Source: Longimicrobiaceae bacterium
GTDB lineage: Bacteria > Gemmatimonadota > Gemmatimonadetes > Longimicrobiales > Longimicrobiaceae
Assembly (NCBI GenBank): GCA_036375715.1
Contig: DASVBS010000060.1
Location: 1-64,000 of the forward strand
DNA: 64,000 nucleotides
Direction of reading: 5' to 3'
The position numbers and the translations under genes are program-made. Each line of letters starts with the position of its first letter. Positions within the stretch are counted from its first letter, which is position 1. Of the stretch, positions 41,573 through 49,904 are shown in pieces. The notes beneath the pieces are model-generated. The model searched no databases, had not been told where the DNA came from, and saw nothing but the letters and a program-made list of their open reading frames with translations.

Positions 41573-43347
41573 GCGACTTCCTGTATTCCTCGCGTCCACG
41601 CCCCCAGGGCGAGCTGCGGACGATTCTGAACAGCTTCCTGGAGTCGGTGTCCGCCTCCATCATCGAGGAGCACGGCCCGTGGGGATCGCTGGCGGTGGCC
41701 GCGTGCCCGCACGACGTGCAGCCGCTGGTCGCCGATGAAAACGGGATTACCGTCCTGCTCGGCTGGCCGGTGCTTCATGGCACGGCCGGGTTCACTGCCG
41801 CCCCGGTGCTCGACCCGGGGCGCCGCAAGGCGGTGCATGAGCTCCTCCTGGAGACCCGCGGCGCCACGACCGCGGCATCCCGTCTCGACGGCCCCTTCGC
41901 CACCCTGACCATCGACAGGACTGCGGCCGTCGCGGACGTTCTCACCGATCGCATGGGGTTCATTCCCCTCTTCCACGCGTCGCCCAAAGACGACGAGAGC
42001 GCGCTGGTGCTGGGGTCGCATGTGGACGCGGTCGCCGTGGCCTCGGCCCGGGTCGGGGATATCGATCTGGTATCCGCCGCGGATTTCACGGTGCACTCCA
42101 CCATCACCTACCCGCGCACGCTCTATGACGGGGTCGTGCAGTTCCCGCCCGCCTCCGCGCGGCGCTGGAATCGATCGGGATGGGAGAGCCCGGAGCAGAC
42201 CTACTGGTTTCCGATGGAACAGCCGACCCGCTATGCCGGACGAGCAGCGCGTGCGCTGCGCGGCGCGTTCAGGGCCGCGGTCCAGCGCGGCTGTGAGGGC
42301 AGGGAGGGGGTTGGCCTGCTGCTGAGCGGGGGCGAGGATTCGCGCGCAGTGCTCGGCGCCATTCCGCGCTCGGTGCGGGTGGACGCCTTCATCTTCGGCG
42401 ACTGGGAAAACCGCGAGTTCCGCATAGCCCGTCGGATCGCGGAGATCTACGGAGCGCACCTGCATTTCGGGCAGCGGCAAGCAGACCACTACCTGGCTTA
42501 CGAGCTGGTGGCCCCCATGCTCGGCACGCAGCACCGCTACACCGACGTCCATGGGTACGGGCTGCATCGGTCGCTACGTCTCGACGAGCTGCCGATCGTC
42601 TTCGACGGCTACCTATCCGACTCGTTGCTGAAGGCGAACTACGCTCATCGGCCGAAGCGTCGGCTGGTCCGCCGAGCATCACCGCTCGAGGGCGAGCGGC
42701 ACCCGCCGATCATCGCCAACGCCGCCGGCCTGCGGGAAGACCTGCTTCGCGAGGTGGAGCGCCGGCGGGACGCTCACCGCGATCTGATCCGCCGCATGCG
42801 CCCCTTCTCCGCGGCGGAGTGGCTTGTCCTCTGGCCCTTCAGCATGCGGGCGACCGGCTCCAACATTCACGGCAGTCGACGACTGTTCCGCAGCTACGAG
42901 CCGTACGTCAGCAACGAGATCCTGGAGATCGCCGCTGCGGTGCCGCAGTTGTGGAAGCGCGAGCGGCTGCTCTTTCATCGCGCCATGCGCCCGTTCCTTG
43001 CCCCGTCGTGGTTCGTACCACACGGCCGCTCGAAGTACCCGTACTTCGGCCCGATCGCCAACGTCCCGCTGGGGCTGGGCGTGAAGTGGGCGCGCATGCT
43101 CCGCGACCGGTTAGCCGGCGAGCGCGGCAGGGTCCAGGGCCCCTGGCCCGAGCTGTCGCAGCTCGTCGCCACTCCGGCCATGCACAGCCGACGCTCGGCC
43201 ATGGCGCTCGAGGAGACGCCGTTTGCCGAGCTCTTCCAACCGGGGCTCGACCCCCGCAAGAGGCAGGAGGCGCAGAGCCGCTGGACGCCGGAACAGCAGC
43301 TCGGCTTCCTGCAGATGGTCCATCTCTACCACCGCACCGCGGCATGA
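41569..43347 (+). CDS. asparagine-synthase-like protein lacking the glutaminase Cys
   Basis: 592 residues. The second half contains a PP-loop ATP-pyrophosphatase site LLLSGGEDSRAVLGAI near residue 245 and long helical parts as in the AsnB synthetase domain. The first 200 residues have an AsnB-like N-terminal layout but start MSDFLY, without the Cys2 nucleophile needed to use glutamine. So free ammonia or another amine would be needed, or the enzyme does a different ATP-dependent amide or adenylation step. Such proteins are common in polysaccharide loci, where a role in amidating sugar acids has been proposed. It sits between GT4 and GT9 genes and overlaps both. Confidence 0.78.
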   Translation: MSDFLYSSRPRPQGELRTILNSFLESVSASIIEEHGPWGSLAVAACPHDVQPLVADENGITVLLGWPVLHGTAGFTAAPVLDPGRRKAVHELLLETRGATTAASRLDGPFATLTIDRTAAVADVLTDRMGFIPLFHASPKDDESALVLGSHVDAVAVASARVGDIDLVSAADFTVHSTITYPRTLYDGVVQFPPASARRWNRSGWESPEQTYWFPMEQPTRYAGRAARALRGAFRAAVQRGCEGREGVGLLLSGGEDSRAVLGAIPRSVRVDAFIFGDWENREFRIARRIAEIYGAHLHFGQRQADHYLAYELVAPMLGTQHRYTDVHGYGLHRSLRLDELPIVFDGYLSDSLLKANYAHRPKRRLVRRASPLEGERHPPIIANAAGLREDLLREVERRRDAHRDLIRRMRPFSAAEWLVLWPFSMRATGSNIHGSRRLFRSYEPYVSNEILEIAAAVPQLWKRERLLFHRAMRPFLAPSWFVPHGRSKYPYFGPIANVPLGLGVKWARMLRDRLAGERGRVQGPWPELSQLVATPAMHSRRSAMALEETPFAELFQPGLDPRKRQEAQSRWTPEQQLGFLQMVHLYHRTAA

Positions 43348-44420
43348 GCCGGAGCGGCAGCGACTCCTTGGCCATTGCTGAGCTCGCGGGGAAGCGGATC
43401 TGCCTGGTCCTCCTCACCGGGCTCGGCGACGTCGTCATGGGCCTACCGGTGGCGAACGCCCTGAAACGCCACGTGCCCGGCGTGCACGTCACCTGGGTGG
43501 CGGAGCCGATGCCGGCCGGCGTCCTGCGCGGTCACCCTGCCGTCGACCGTATCGTCGTATACGAAAAGAAGAAGGGAGTGCGCGGGCTCCTCGGGCTACG
43601 GGAGGCCCTGAAGGGAGGCGAGTTCGATCTGACGCTGAACCTCAACTACTACTTCAAGAGCATCTGGCCGGTGCTGCTGTCCCGAGCCCCGCGCCGCATC
43701 GGGTTCGACCGAGGACGAAGTCGCGACGGCACCTGGCTCGCGGTCAACGAACACCTCGCTCCGCGGCCGCGTAGCCACACGGTCGACATGTTCCTGGAGT
43801 TTCTCGATCACCTGGGGGTGCCGCGAAATCCGATCGAATGGCGCCTGGAGCTCACGTCCGAAGAACGTCGCGCGCAGGCCTCCTTCTTCGAGCGCTTCAA
43901 CGGTGATCCGGTGGCGGCACTCGTCCCGGCAAGTGCCAACTCGCGCAAGGATTGGTTTCCCGACCGGTTCGCGCGGGTAGCAGAGGGTCTGCGTGAGGAT
44001 TTCGGTTATCACGTGCTGCTGGTAGGCGGCCCCGGAGAGCGCGAGACGAACATCGCGCAGGAGATCGAGTCGACCGCCCGCACAGAGGTGGTGTGGGCGC
44101 TCGGGGATGGGGTCCGGCGTCTGGTCTGGCTCCTGGCGGGTAGCGACCTGGTGATCGCTCCCGACACCGGCCCCGTGCACATCGCCCGCGCGCTGGACGT
44201 ACCGGTCATCGGACTGTACGGTCATACCAACCCCTGGCGCGTGGGGCCGTACCGTCGATTCGAGGACCTCTGGATCGACGAATACACGGATCCCGGTGAG
44301 GCGCCGGATCCCTCGCGCTTCGATCCGAAGCAGGAAAGGATGGAGCGCATCCGCCCCGAGGACGTTCTGGAGCGGGTGGAGCGCGCCCGCGAGCGCTACC
44401 CACGAACCGTGAAGCGCTGA
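43344..44420 (+). CDS. GT9 family glycosyltransferase (heptosyltransferase-like), third copy
   Basis: 358 residues from the ATG at 43344, which overlaps the previous stop (ATGA). The much longer open frame to the left is a shadow of the synthase-like gene. ICLVLLTGLGDVVMGLPVANALKRH, HPAVDRIVVYEKKKG and LVIAPDTGPVHIARALDVPVIGLYGHTNPWRVGPYR identify it as GT9 with the canonical DTGPxH. It is more distant from the two other GT9 proteins than they are from each other. Probably transfers heptose or a deoxy sugar to the growing core. Confidence 0.88.
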   Translation: MSRSGSDSLAIAELAGKRICLVLLTGLGDVVMGLPVANALKRHVPGVHVTWVAEPMPAGVLRGHPAVDRIVVYEKKKGVRGLLGLREALKGGEFDLTLNLNYYFKSIWPVLLSRAPRRIGFDRGRSRDGTWLAVNEHLAPRPRSHTVDMFLEFLDHLGVPRNPIEWRLELTSEERRAQASFFERFNGDPVAALVPASANSRKDWFPDRFARVAEGLREDFGYHVLLVGGPGERETNIAQEIESTARTEVVWALGDGVRRLVWLLAGSDLVIAPDTGPVHIARALDVPVIGLYGHTNPWRVGPYRRFEDLWIDEYTDPGEAPDPSRFDPKQERMERIRPEDVLERVERARERYPRTVKR

Positions 44421-44467
44421 GCAGTGGCTCGCATGCGACCCCCACAACCCCAACCGCACTTCGCCTC

Positions 44468-45499
44468 GTGAGACTCCTGGTGACCGGAGGGATGGGCTTC
44501 ATCGGCAGCAACTTCATCCGGTTGCTGCTCGAGGAGCGTCCTGCGTGGGAGATCTGGAACCTGGACGCCCTCACTTACGCGGGTAATCCGGAGAACCTCG
44601 CCGACGTGGCCCCGGCGGCGGAGCAGGCGGGGAGGTATCGGTTCCTGCACGCCGACATCGCGCAGGGGGATCGGTTGCGTGAGATCCTGGTTGGCGCGGA
44701 GGTGGACGTGGTGGTGAACTTCGCCGCGGAGAGCCACGTGGATCGCTCGATCGAGGGCTCAGCGGCCTTTGTCCGCACCAACGTGGCCGGAACCCAGGAG
44801 CTTCTCGACGCCGCCAGGGCGGCCGGTGTGTCGCGCTTCGTGCAGATCTCGACCGACGAGGTGTACGGGGATCTCGGTCCCGTCGACCCGCCCTTCACCG
44901 AGCGCTCGCCCCTGGCTCCGTCCTCCCCGTACAGCGCCACCAAGGCCGGGGCCGATCACCTCGTTCTGGCCTACCACCGGACCCACCGGATGGACGTGGT
45001 CATCACCCGCTGCTCCAACAACTACGGCCCGTACCAGTTCCCCGAGAAGCTGATTCCGCTCATGATCGTGAATGGGATGTCGGGCCGGAAGTTGCCGGTT
45101 TACGGGCGGGGGGAGAACGTGCGCGACTGGATCCACGTGGAGGATCACTGCCGCGGGGTGCTGGTGGCGCTGGAGCGCGGGCGCGCGGGGGAGGTCTACA
45201 ACTTCGGAGGCGCGAGCGAGCGCAGGAACATCGATGTCGTGAGGGCGATCGTGCGGGCGCTGGGCGCCCCCGAATCGCTGATCGAGTTCGTGCCGGACCG
45301 GCCCGGTCACGATCGACGCTACGCGATCGATTTCAGTAAGGCGGCCGGCGAGCTCGGCTGGGCGCCGCGCTTCGACTTCGAGCAGGGGCTCGCCGCCACC
45401 GTCGAGTGGTATCGGGAGAACGCCGCATGGTGGCGGCATGTGCAGGAGGGAGTCTACCGGAAGAGCGCGGAGATGATCGCCGGCTGGAGTGCACGCTGA
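44468..45499 (+). CDS. rfbB: dTDP-glucose 4,6-dehydratase
   Basis: Converts dTDP-glucose to dTDP-4-keto-6-deoxyglucose, entry to rhamnose and many deoxy and amino sugars. 343 residues from a GTG at 44468. NAD site GGMGFIGSNFIR, then NLDALTYAGN, ISTDEVYGDL with catalytic Thr-Asp-Glu, PYSATKAGADHL (YxxxK), TRCSNNYGPYQFPEKLIPLMI and VRDWIHVEDHC all match RfbB. rfbA, rfbC and rfbD are absent from the window, so the rest of the route is elsewhere; the DegT aminotransferase nearby may use the product. Confidence 0.94.
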   Translation: MRLLVTGGMGFIGSNFIRLLLEERPAWEIWNLDALTYAGNPENLADVAPAAEQAGRYRFLHADIAQGDRLREILVGAEVDVVVNFAAESHVDRSIEGSAAFVRTNVAGTQELLDAARAAGVSRFVQISTDEVYGDLGPVDPPFTERSPLAPSSPYSATKAGADHLVLAYHRTHRMDVVITRCSNNYGPYQFPEKLIPLMIVNGMSGRKLPVYGRGENVRDWIHVEDHCRGVLVALERGRAGEVYNFGGASERRNIDVVRAIVRALGAPESLIEFVPDRPGHDRRYAIDFSKAAGELGWAPRFDFEQGLAATVEWYRENAAWWRHVQEGVYRKSAEMIAGWSAR

Positions 45500-45504
45500 C
45501 GGAG

Positions 45505-46401
45505 ATGGCGCGACCTACAGTTCAGGATCGGGTGGAGTATCTCCTGGCGCGAGCACTGGAGGGCGGCATCACCCACCTGCCGCCCGGCGCGGCCGATTCG
45601 GTAGGCAGGGCGATCGGGCGGCTGGTGCGGCAGCCGTTGGGAATCCGGCGGAAGACGGTCCTCGAGAACCTGCGGATTGCCTTTCCGGAGGCCGACGAGG
45701 AGTGGATCGAGCGGGTGGCGCGCCAGGCCTACGAGCACCTGGGGCGGGAAGTGGTGACCATGATCCGGCTCTCGCGCATGAGCCGCGAGGAGGTGCTCGC
45801 CCTCACCGACGTTCCTACCTGGCCGGAGGTCCAGGCGGCCTTGGCCGAGGGGAAAGGCGCGCTGTTGGTCACCGGGCATTATGGGAACTGGGAGGTGGCG
45901 GCGGCGTCGGTGGCGGCGCGCGGTGTGCCGATCTCCGCGATCGTGAAGCCGCAGCGCAATCGCCTGGTCGACCGGATGGTGCAGGAGGCGCGGGCTCGCT
46001 TGGGGATCGGGACCATCACGATGCGCAAGGCGGCGCGGCAGGTGCCGAGGTTGCTGGAGAAAGGAGGGGTGGTGGGAATCGTCGCCGACCAGGACGCCCG
46101 GGGAAAGGGTGTGTGGGTGCCGTTCTTCGGGAGACCGGCTTCCACGTTTCGCGGTCCCGCTCAGTTCGCGTTGAAGTTCGGCGCGGCCGTCTTCGCCTCG
46201 ATCGCCCGACGTCTCCCCGACGGCCGCTACCGGGTGGAGGGGACCCGGCTTCCCCTGCTGCGGACGGGAGACCAGGAGGCGGATGAATGGCGTTTGACGG
46301 CCCTTCTTGCGGAGCATCTGGAGGCGGAGATCCGCAAGGATCCAGGCCAGTATTTCTGGTTCCACAAGCGCTGGAAGACTCCTCCGCCTCCGGAACTTTG
46401 A
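45505..46401 (+). CDS. LpxL/HtrB-like lipid A acyltransferase
   Basis: Probable lauroyl-type acyltransferase acting on lipid A at the inner membrane. 298 residues from ATG 45505, five nt after the rfbB stop. RKTVLENLRIAFPEADEEW is the usual lead; GHYGNWE carries His125 and Glu130 (HX4E/D catalytic pair). GVVGIVADQDARGKGVWVPFFGRPASTFRGPAQFALKFGA is the substrate-binding block, and FWFHKRWKT ends the domain. An anchor helix at the very N-terminus, usual in LpxL, is not evident. Confidence 0.88.
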   Translation: MARPTVQDRVEYLLARALEGGITHLPPGAADSVGRAIGRLVRQPLGIRRKTVLENLRIAFPEADEEWIERVARQAYEHLGREVVTMIRLSRMSREEVLALTDVPTWPEVQAALAEGKGALLVTGHYGNWEVAAASVAARGVPISAIVKPQRNRLVDRMVQEARARLGIGTITMRKAARQVPRLLEKGGVVGIVADQDARGKGVWVPFFGRPASTFRGPAQFALKFGAAVFASIARRLPDGRYRVEGTRLPLLRTGDQEADEWRLTALLAEHLEAEIRKDPGQYFWFHKRWKTPPPPEL

Positions 46402-46487
46402 CCTCGGGGTCCTCGTATCAGTTCCGCACGGTCGCGTGCCCGACGGCTAGTTCGACGGATCACCGCAGATCGAATTCGAAATAGTTC

Positions 46488-47252
46488 TTGATCTATATCT
46501 GCATACCGGCCTACAACGAGGCGGCCACCATCGGGGTGTTGTTGTGGAAGATCCGACAGGTGATGAGCGAGTTCCGGCGGGATTACGAGCTCCTCGTCTT
46601 GAACGATTTTTCCACCGATTCGACCGAAGATGTGCTGGCGCCCTATCTCCGGGTCCTGCCGCTCAGCGTTCTGCGCAGCGATCAGCGGCTCGGCTACGCG
46701 GCCTCGGTCGAGCGATTGATTCGCGAGGCGGTCGGCCGCGCTTCACACCCGCGGCGTGACGTCGTCGTCACGCTGCAGGCGGATTTCAGCGATCCCCCCG
46801 AGGAGATTCCGGCCCTGGTCAAGCGCATCGAGGGCGGTGCGGACGTGGTCGAGGCGACCTCGGGTGTGGTCCCGTCCACGGCCCCGCGCGTTCTCAAGTG
46901 GGTGCGCAGGACGCTACCGTGGATCCTTCGTCGCGCGGATCTCCCGGAAGGGGCACGCGATCCGGTTTCCGGGTTTCGTGCCTACCGCGTGGCGGTGCTC
47001 AAGAAAGCCCTCGCCGAACGGAACGGAGATCCGCTCCTCTCGCGGGAGGGGTGGGCTGCCAACGTGGAGCTGCTGCTCGCGGTGGCGCCATACGCCCGCC
47101 GGGTGGATGGCGCGGAGATCGCTGACCGGCAGCCTCGGCGGTTGCGCGAGACGCGCTTCCGTGCCTGGGACACGTTGGTGCAGGTCTGGGGAGTCGCGCG
47201 CAGCAGAAAGACTCCGCCTTCCTCCGTCACCGGCGTCGACGCAGCGGGATGA
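46488..47252 (+). CDS. GT2 family glycosyltransferase
   Basis: Inverting GT-A-fold enzyme. 254 residues; the only start in frame near the fold is TTG at 46488 (IYICIPAYNEAATIG follows), without a clear Shine-Dalgarno. VLNDFSTDSTEDVL gives the nucleotide-binding Asp, and LQADFSDPPEEIPALV contains the DxD-like metal site (here A-D-F-S-D). It has no membrane spans, so it is closer to polyprenol-phosphate-sugar synthases without the tail, or to a soluble core transferase. It closes the glycan region; a DUF3108 gene follows seven nt later. Confidence 0.83.
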   Translation: MIYICIPAYNEAATIGVLLWKIRQVMSEFRRDYELLVLNDFSTDSTEDVLAPYLRVLPLSVLRSDQRLGYAASVERLIREAVGRASHPRRDVVVTLQADFSDPPEEIPALVKRIEGGADVVEATSGVVPSTAPRVLKWVRRTLPWILRRADLPEGARDPVSGFRAYRVAVLKKALAERNGDPLLSREGWAANVELLLAVAPYARRVDGAEIADRQPRRLRETRFRAWDTLVQVWGVARSRKTPPSSVTGVDAAG

Positions 47253-47258
47253 TTACGA

Positions 47259-48071
47259 GTGATGAGTATTCAGAATGCGGTTCGATGGCTCGGTGCACCG
47301 GGGCTCGCCTTGCTCCTGCTCGGCGGAACCCCCGAGGCGTCGCGCGCGTGGCAATCCAGCGCGGGACCGCCGCGCCCGGCGGTGGTGCCATTCGGCACCG
47401 GCGAGCGGGCTGAGTACCAGGTCAAGCTGGGCGGGGTCTCCGTCGGGAGCGGATCGATGGAGGTCGTCGGCCTCGACACCGTCCGTGGCCACCAGACCTA
47501 TCATGCGAGCCTGCGGGTTTCGGGGGGCCTTCCCCTCATGCGCGTGGACGACCGCTTCGACTCCTGGATCGACGTGGAGGGGCTCTTCTCGCGCCGCTTC
47601 AAGCAGAATCAGCGCGAGCTGAGCTTCCGGCGCAACCGCACTTACGAGTTCTTCCCCGAGGAGCGGCGCTACGAGCGGGTGAATTCTGACGACCGGGGGC
47701 AGCTACCCACCAATCAACCCCTGGACGACGTCTCGTTCCTCTACTACGCGCGCACGCTGCCACTCGAGGTCGGCGACCGGTACGTGCTCGACCGCTACTT
47801 CAAGGCGGACGGCAATCCGGTCATCCTGGAGGTGCTGCGCAAGGAGACGGTGAAGGTACCCGCGGGCACCTTCAACACCGTGGTCGTACGGCCCATCATC
47901 AAGACCGACGGGCTTTTCGGCGAGGGGGGCGAAGCGGAGGTCTACTTCACCGACGATCCGCGTCGCCTGATGGTGCAGATGCGCAGCAAGGTCCCCCTGG
48001 TGGGCTCCCTCAGCCTGCACATGACCTCGTATAAGCCGGGGGAGGTGTTGAGCCGGCCGGGAGGGTATTGA
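47259..48071 (+). CDS. DUF3108 family exported protein
   Basis: 270 residues from GTG 47259, or 269 from the ATG at 47262. A signal peptide is seen (WLGAPGLALLLLGGTPEASRAWQ). The mature part is beta-rich with the DUF3108 pattern: GERAEYQVKLGGVSVGSGSMEV, then TYHASLRVSGGLPLMRVDDRFDSWID, RRFKQNQREL, LYYARTLPL, and a late FTDDPRRLMVQMRSKVPLVGSLSLHM. Likely periplasmic. The family has no firm function that I know; its place at the end of a glycan locus suggests an envelope role. Confidence 0.82.
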   Translation: MMSIQNAVRWLGAPGLALLLLGGTPEASRAWQSSAGPPRPAVVPFGTGERAEYQVKLGGVSVGSGSMEVVGLDTVRGHQTYHASLRVSGGLPLMRVDDRFDSWIDVEGLFSRRFKQNQRELSFRRNRTYEFFPEERRYERVNSDDRGQLPTNQPLDDVSFLYYARTLPLEVGDRYVLDRYFKADGNPVILEVLRKETVKVPAGTFNTVVVRPIIKTDGLFGEGGEAEVYFTDDPRRLMVQMRSKVPLVGSLSLHMTSYKPGEVLSRPGGY

Positions 48072-48117
48072 GGGCGTACTGAGGCTTGCCCGTCCGGAGC
48101 GACACCCCCCGGCCTGG

Positions 48118-48909
48118 TCAAAGCACCGAGCGCGTAAACCTCACCACCTCCCCGTTGAACTCGCGCGCCGTGTCGTAGATGCCGGCGTGCGAGCCGCCCT
48201 CGATCCAGCGGAGCTCGCCCCCGGGAAGGCTCGCCGCGAGGGCTGCGGCGAAGTCTCTCCCCACCACCGGATCACGGGTTCCCAGCAAGACGACCCCGGG
48301 AGAGCGCGCGTCTGTCGCCAGGGCCAGCGCGTCGTTGCGCGCGGCAGCGACCCAGGTGTTCCAGGCTCGGCGGAAGCCGGCGCGCAGATAGGCCTGCGCC
48401 ACCACCACCTTCAGCCTCCACGACTCACGCGGCGCATCGCGCAGCAGACCGATGGCCTGCCGCAACAGGCGGTGCCTCGCGGGATCACCGGTGGGCGCCG
48501 CCAGGACCAGCCCTGCCACCCGACGCGGCTGCCAGACGGCGTGCTGCAGAACGGTCTGACAGGAGAGCGAGTGACCGACGTAGACGGCCGGCTCGAGGTG
48601 CATCCGCTGCGCCCAGGCGTCGAGCGCCGTCGCCTGTTCCGGAATGGAGAGTCCCGCGGGAGGGCCGTTGGTGCGGCCGAACCCGGGTAGGTCAGGAGCG
48701 AGCACGCGGTAGCCGGCGGCCGCGAGGGCCGGCCCGTTTCGCCACCAGTAGTCGGCCGACACGGCGAGGCCGTGCAGCAGCACGATCGTCGGCCCGGTCC
48801 CGGCTTCGCGATAGCGAACGCGCCAGCGCTCCACCGTGATCCACCGTTCCTTCGTCCACTCGGCTGCGCAGGCGCCGAGCTGGCTCGTCTCCACGCGGCC
48901 GTCAGGCAC
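48118..48909 (-). CDS. alpha/beta hydrolase
   Basis: 263 residues from GTG 48909, which overlaps the stop of the upstream hydrolase (GTGCCTGA, 8 nt). A GTG at 48891 is possible as well. The fold is plain: TIVLLHGLAVSADYWWRNGPALAAAGYRVLAPDLPGFG, nucleophile elbow GHSLSC near residue 125, an Asp in GTRDPVVG, and a final GGSHAGIYD with the catalytic His. Sequence around the active site suggests an esterase or C-C hydrolase; no substrate can be named. It forms a pair with the next gene on the same strand. Confidence 0.82.
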   Translation of the reverse strand: MPDGRVETSQLGACAAEWTKERWITVERWRVRYREAGTGPTIVLLHGLAVSADYWWRNGPALAAAGYRVLAPDLPGFGRTNGPPAGLSIPEQATALDAWAQRMHLEPAVYVGHSLSCQTVLQHAVWQPRRVAGLVLAAPTGDPARHRLLRQAIGLLRDAPRESWRLKVVVAQAYLRAGFRRAWNTWVAAARNDALALATDARSPGVVLLGTRDPVVGRDFAAALAASLPGGELRWIEGGSHAGIYDTAREFNGEVVRFTRSVL

Positions 48910-49735
48910 CGACCGGCTCACCTTGCAGGAAACGGAGCACGAGGCGGTTGAAGGCTTCCGGCCGATCCACCATCGGCATGTGCGCCGCCCCACGGAGGAT
49001 CACCAGCGACGAGTCGGGGATGCCCTGCCGCAACTCGAGGGCATGGGAGAGCGGCACCCAGCTATCCCGCTCTCCCCAGAGAATGAGGGTGGGAGCCTGG
49101 ATCCTCGGGAGCAGGGGGCGCACGTCGTCGCGCAGGATGTGTCCGATCGAGCGGAGGAGGGTTCGCGGGCCGGCCGTCCACGCGTCGCCGACGATCACGC
49201 GGAGGAACGACGGATCGCCCCAGCGCCAGAGCGGCGCGATCTCCAGGGCGAAGCGGGCGACGTGGCGAGGAGTGGTGGGGCGGGGGATGCCCGCTGCGTC
49301 CACCAGCACCAGGCGGTGGAGGCGCTGGGGGTGGCGGACAGCGAAGTGAATCGCTACCTGTCCCCCCATCGAGTGGCCCGCGACGTCGGCCTGCTCGATC
49401 TCCAGCACGTCCAGCCAGGACGCCAGGAGATCGGCCATTGCGTCGAGGGTGGGGACCCGCCCCGCCAGGGGGCTACGTCCGTAGCCGACCAGGTCCGGAA
49501 TGAGCACCCGGTGCCGCGTGGCGAGTCCGTTGATGTTGCGCTCCCACCAGCGCCCGGACCCGGAGAGGCCGTGCAGGAGCACCAGGGGGTCCCCGGCGGA
49601 TCCGGCTTCCAGCGAGTGGATGTCGTAGCCCCGGACGCGGGTGGACATCCGAGCCCGCTCCACGGCGGACGCCGTGTGTCGCCTGCTCTTCCAGGCTGCG
49701 GCTCCGGTGTCGGCGGGAACTGGTTGCGAGGCCAT
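48902..49735 (-). CDS. alpha/beta hydrolase
   Basis: 277 residues from ATG 49735; an internal ATG at 49648 starts right before the fold and may be the true start. LVLLHGLSGSGRWWERNINGLATRHRVLIPDLVGYG, nucleophile elbow GHSMGG, charge-relay Asp in LILWGERDSWVPLS and His in GAAHMPMVDRPEAFN make a full Ser-Asp-His triad. Similar to the downstream hydrolase (common architecture, clear sequence likeness), so they look like a tandem duplicate. Divergent from the small gene at 49905. Confidence 0.83.
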   Translation of the reverse strand: MASQPVPADTGAAAWKSRRHTASAVERARMSTRVRGYDIHSLEAGSAGDPLVLLHGLSGSGRWWERNINGLATRHRVLIPDLVGYGRSPLAGRVPTLDAMADLLASWLDVLEIEQADVAGHSMGGQVAIHFAVRHPQRLHRLVLVDAAGIPRPTTPRHVARFALEIAPLWRWGDPSFLRVIVGDAWTAGPRTLLRSIGHILRDDVRPLLPRIQAPTLILWGERDSWVPLSHALELRQGIPDSSLVILRGAAHMPMVDRPEAFNRLVLRFLQGEPVGA

Positions 49736-49809
49736 ACGACGATCCTGAAATCGCGGGGTGATCGCTCGCGATCCTCTCGCAAAGCTCGAGCCCCAAGGGG
49801 CTTCAGAGG

Positions 49810-49838
49810 TTGGCGGAAAGTGCCGTAACTGTTATATT
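49810..49838 (+). promoter_or_regulatory. candidate promoter for the small gene at 49905
   Basis: TTGGCG at 49810-49815 and TATATT at 49833-49838 are spaced by 17 nt, in a locally AT-rich stretch that stands out in this GC-rich DNA. The -10 region reads TATATTTG, which also fits the TAnnTTTG form used by Bacteroidota. It lies about 65 nt before the proposed TTG start. Confidence 0.5.
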
Positions 49839-49904
49839 TGGAGTTCAAACAATTTCCAAATTTCGCGCTCCGACGGGAGAGCGCGTCCAGCTACAGGGGG
49901 GCTT

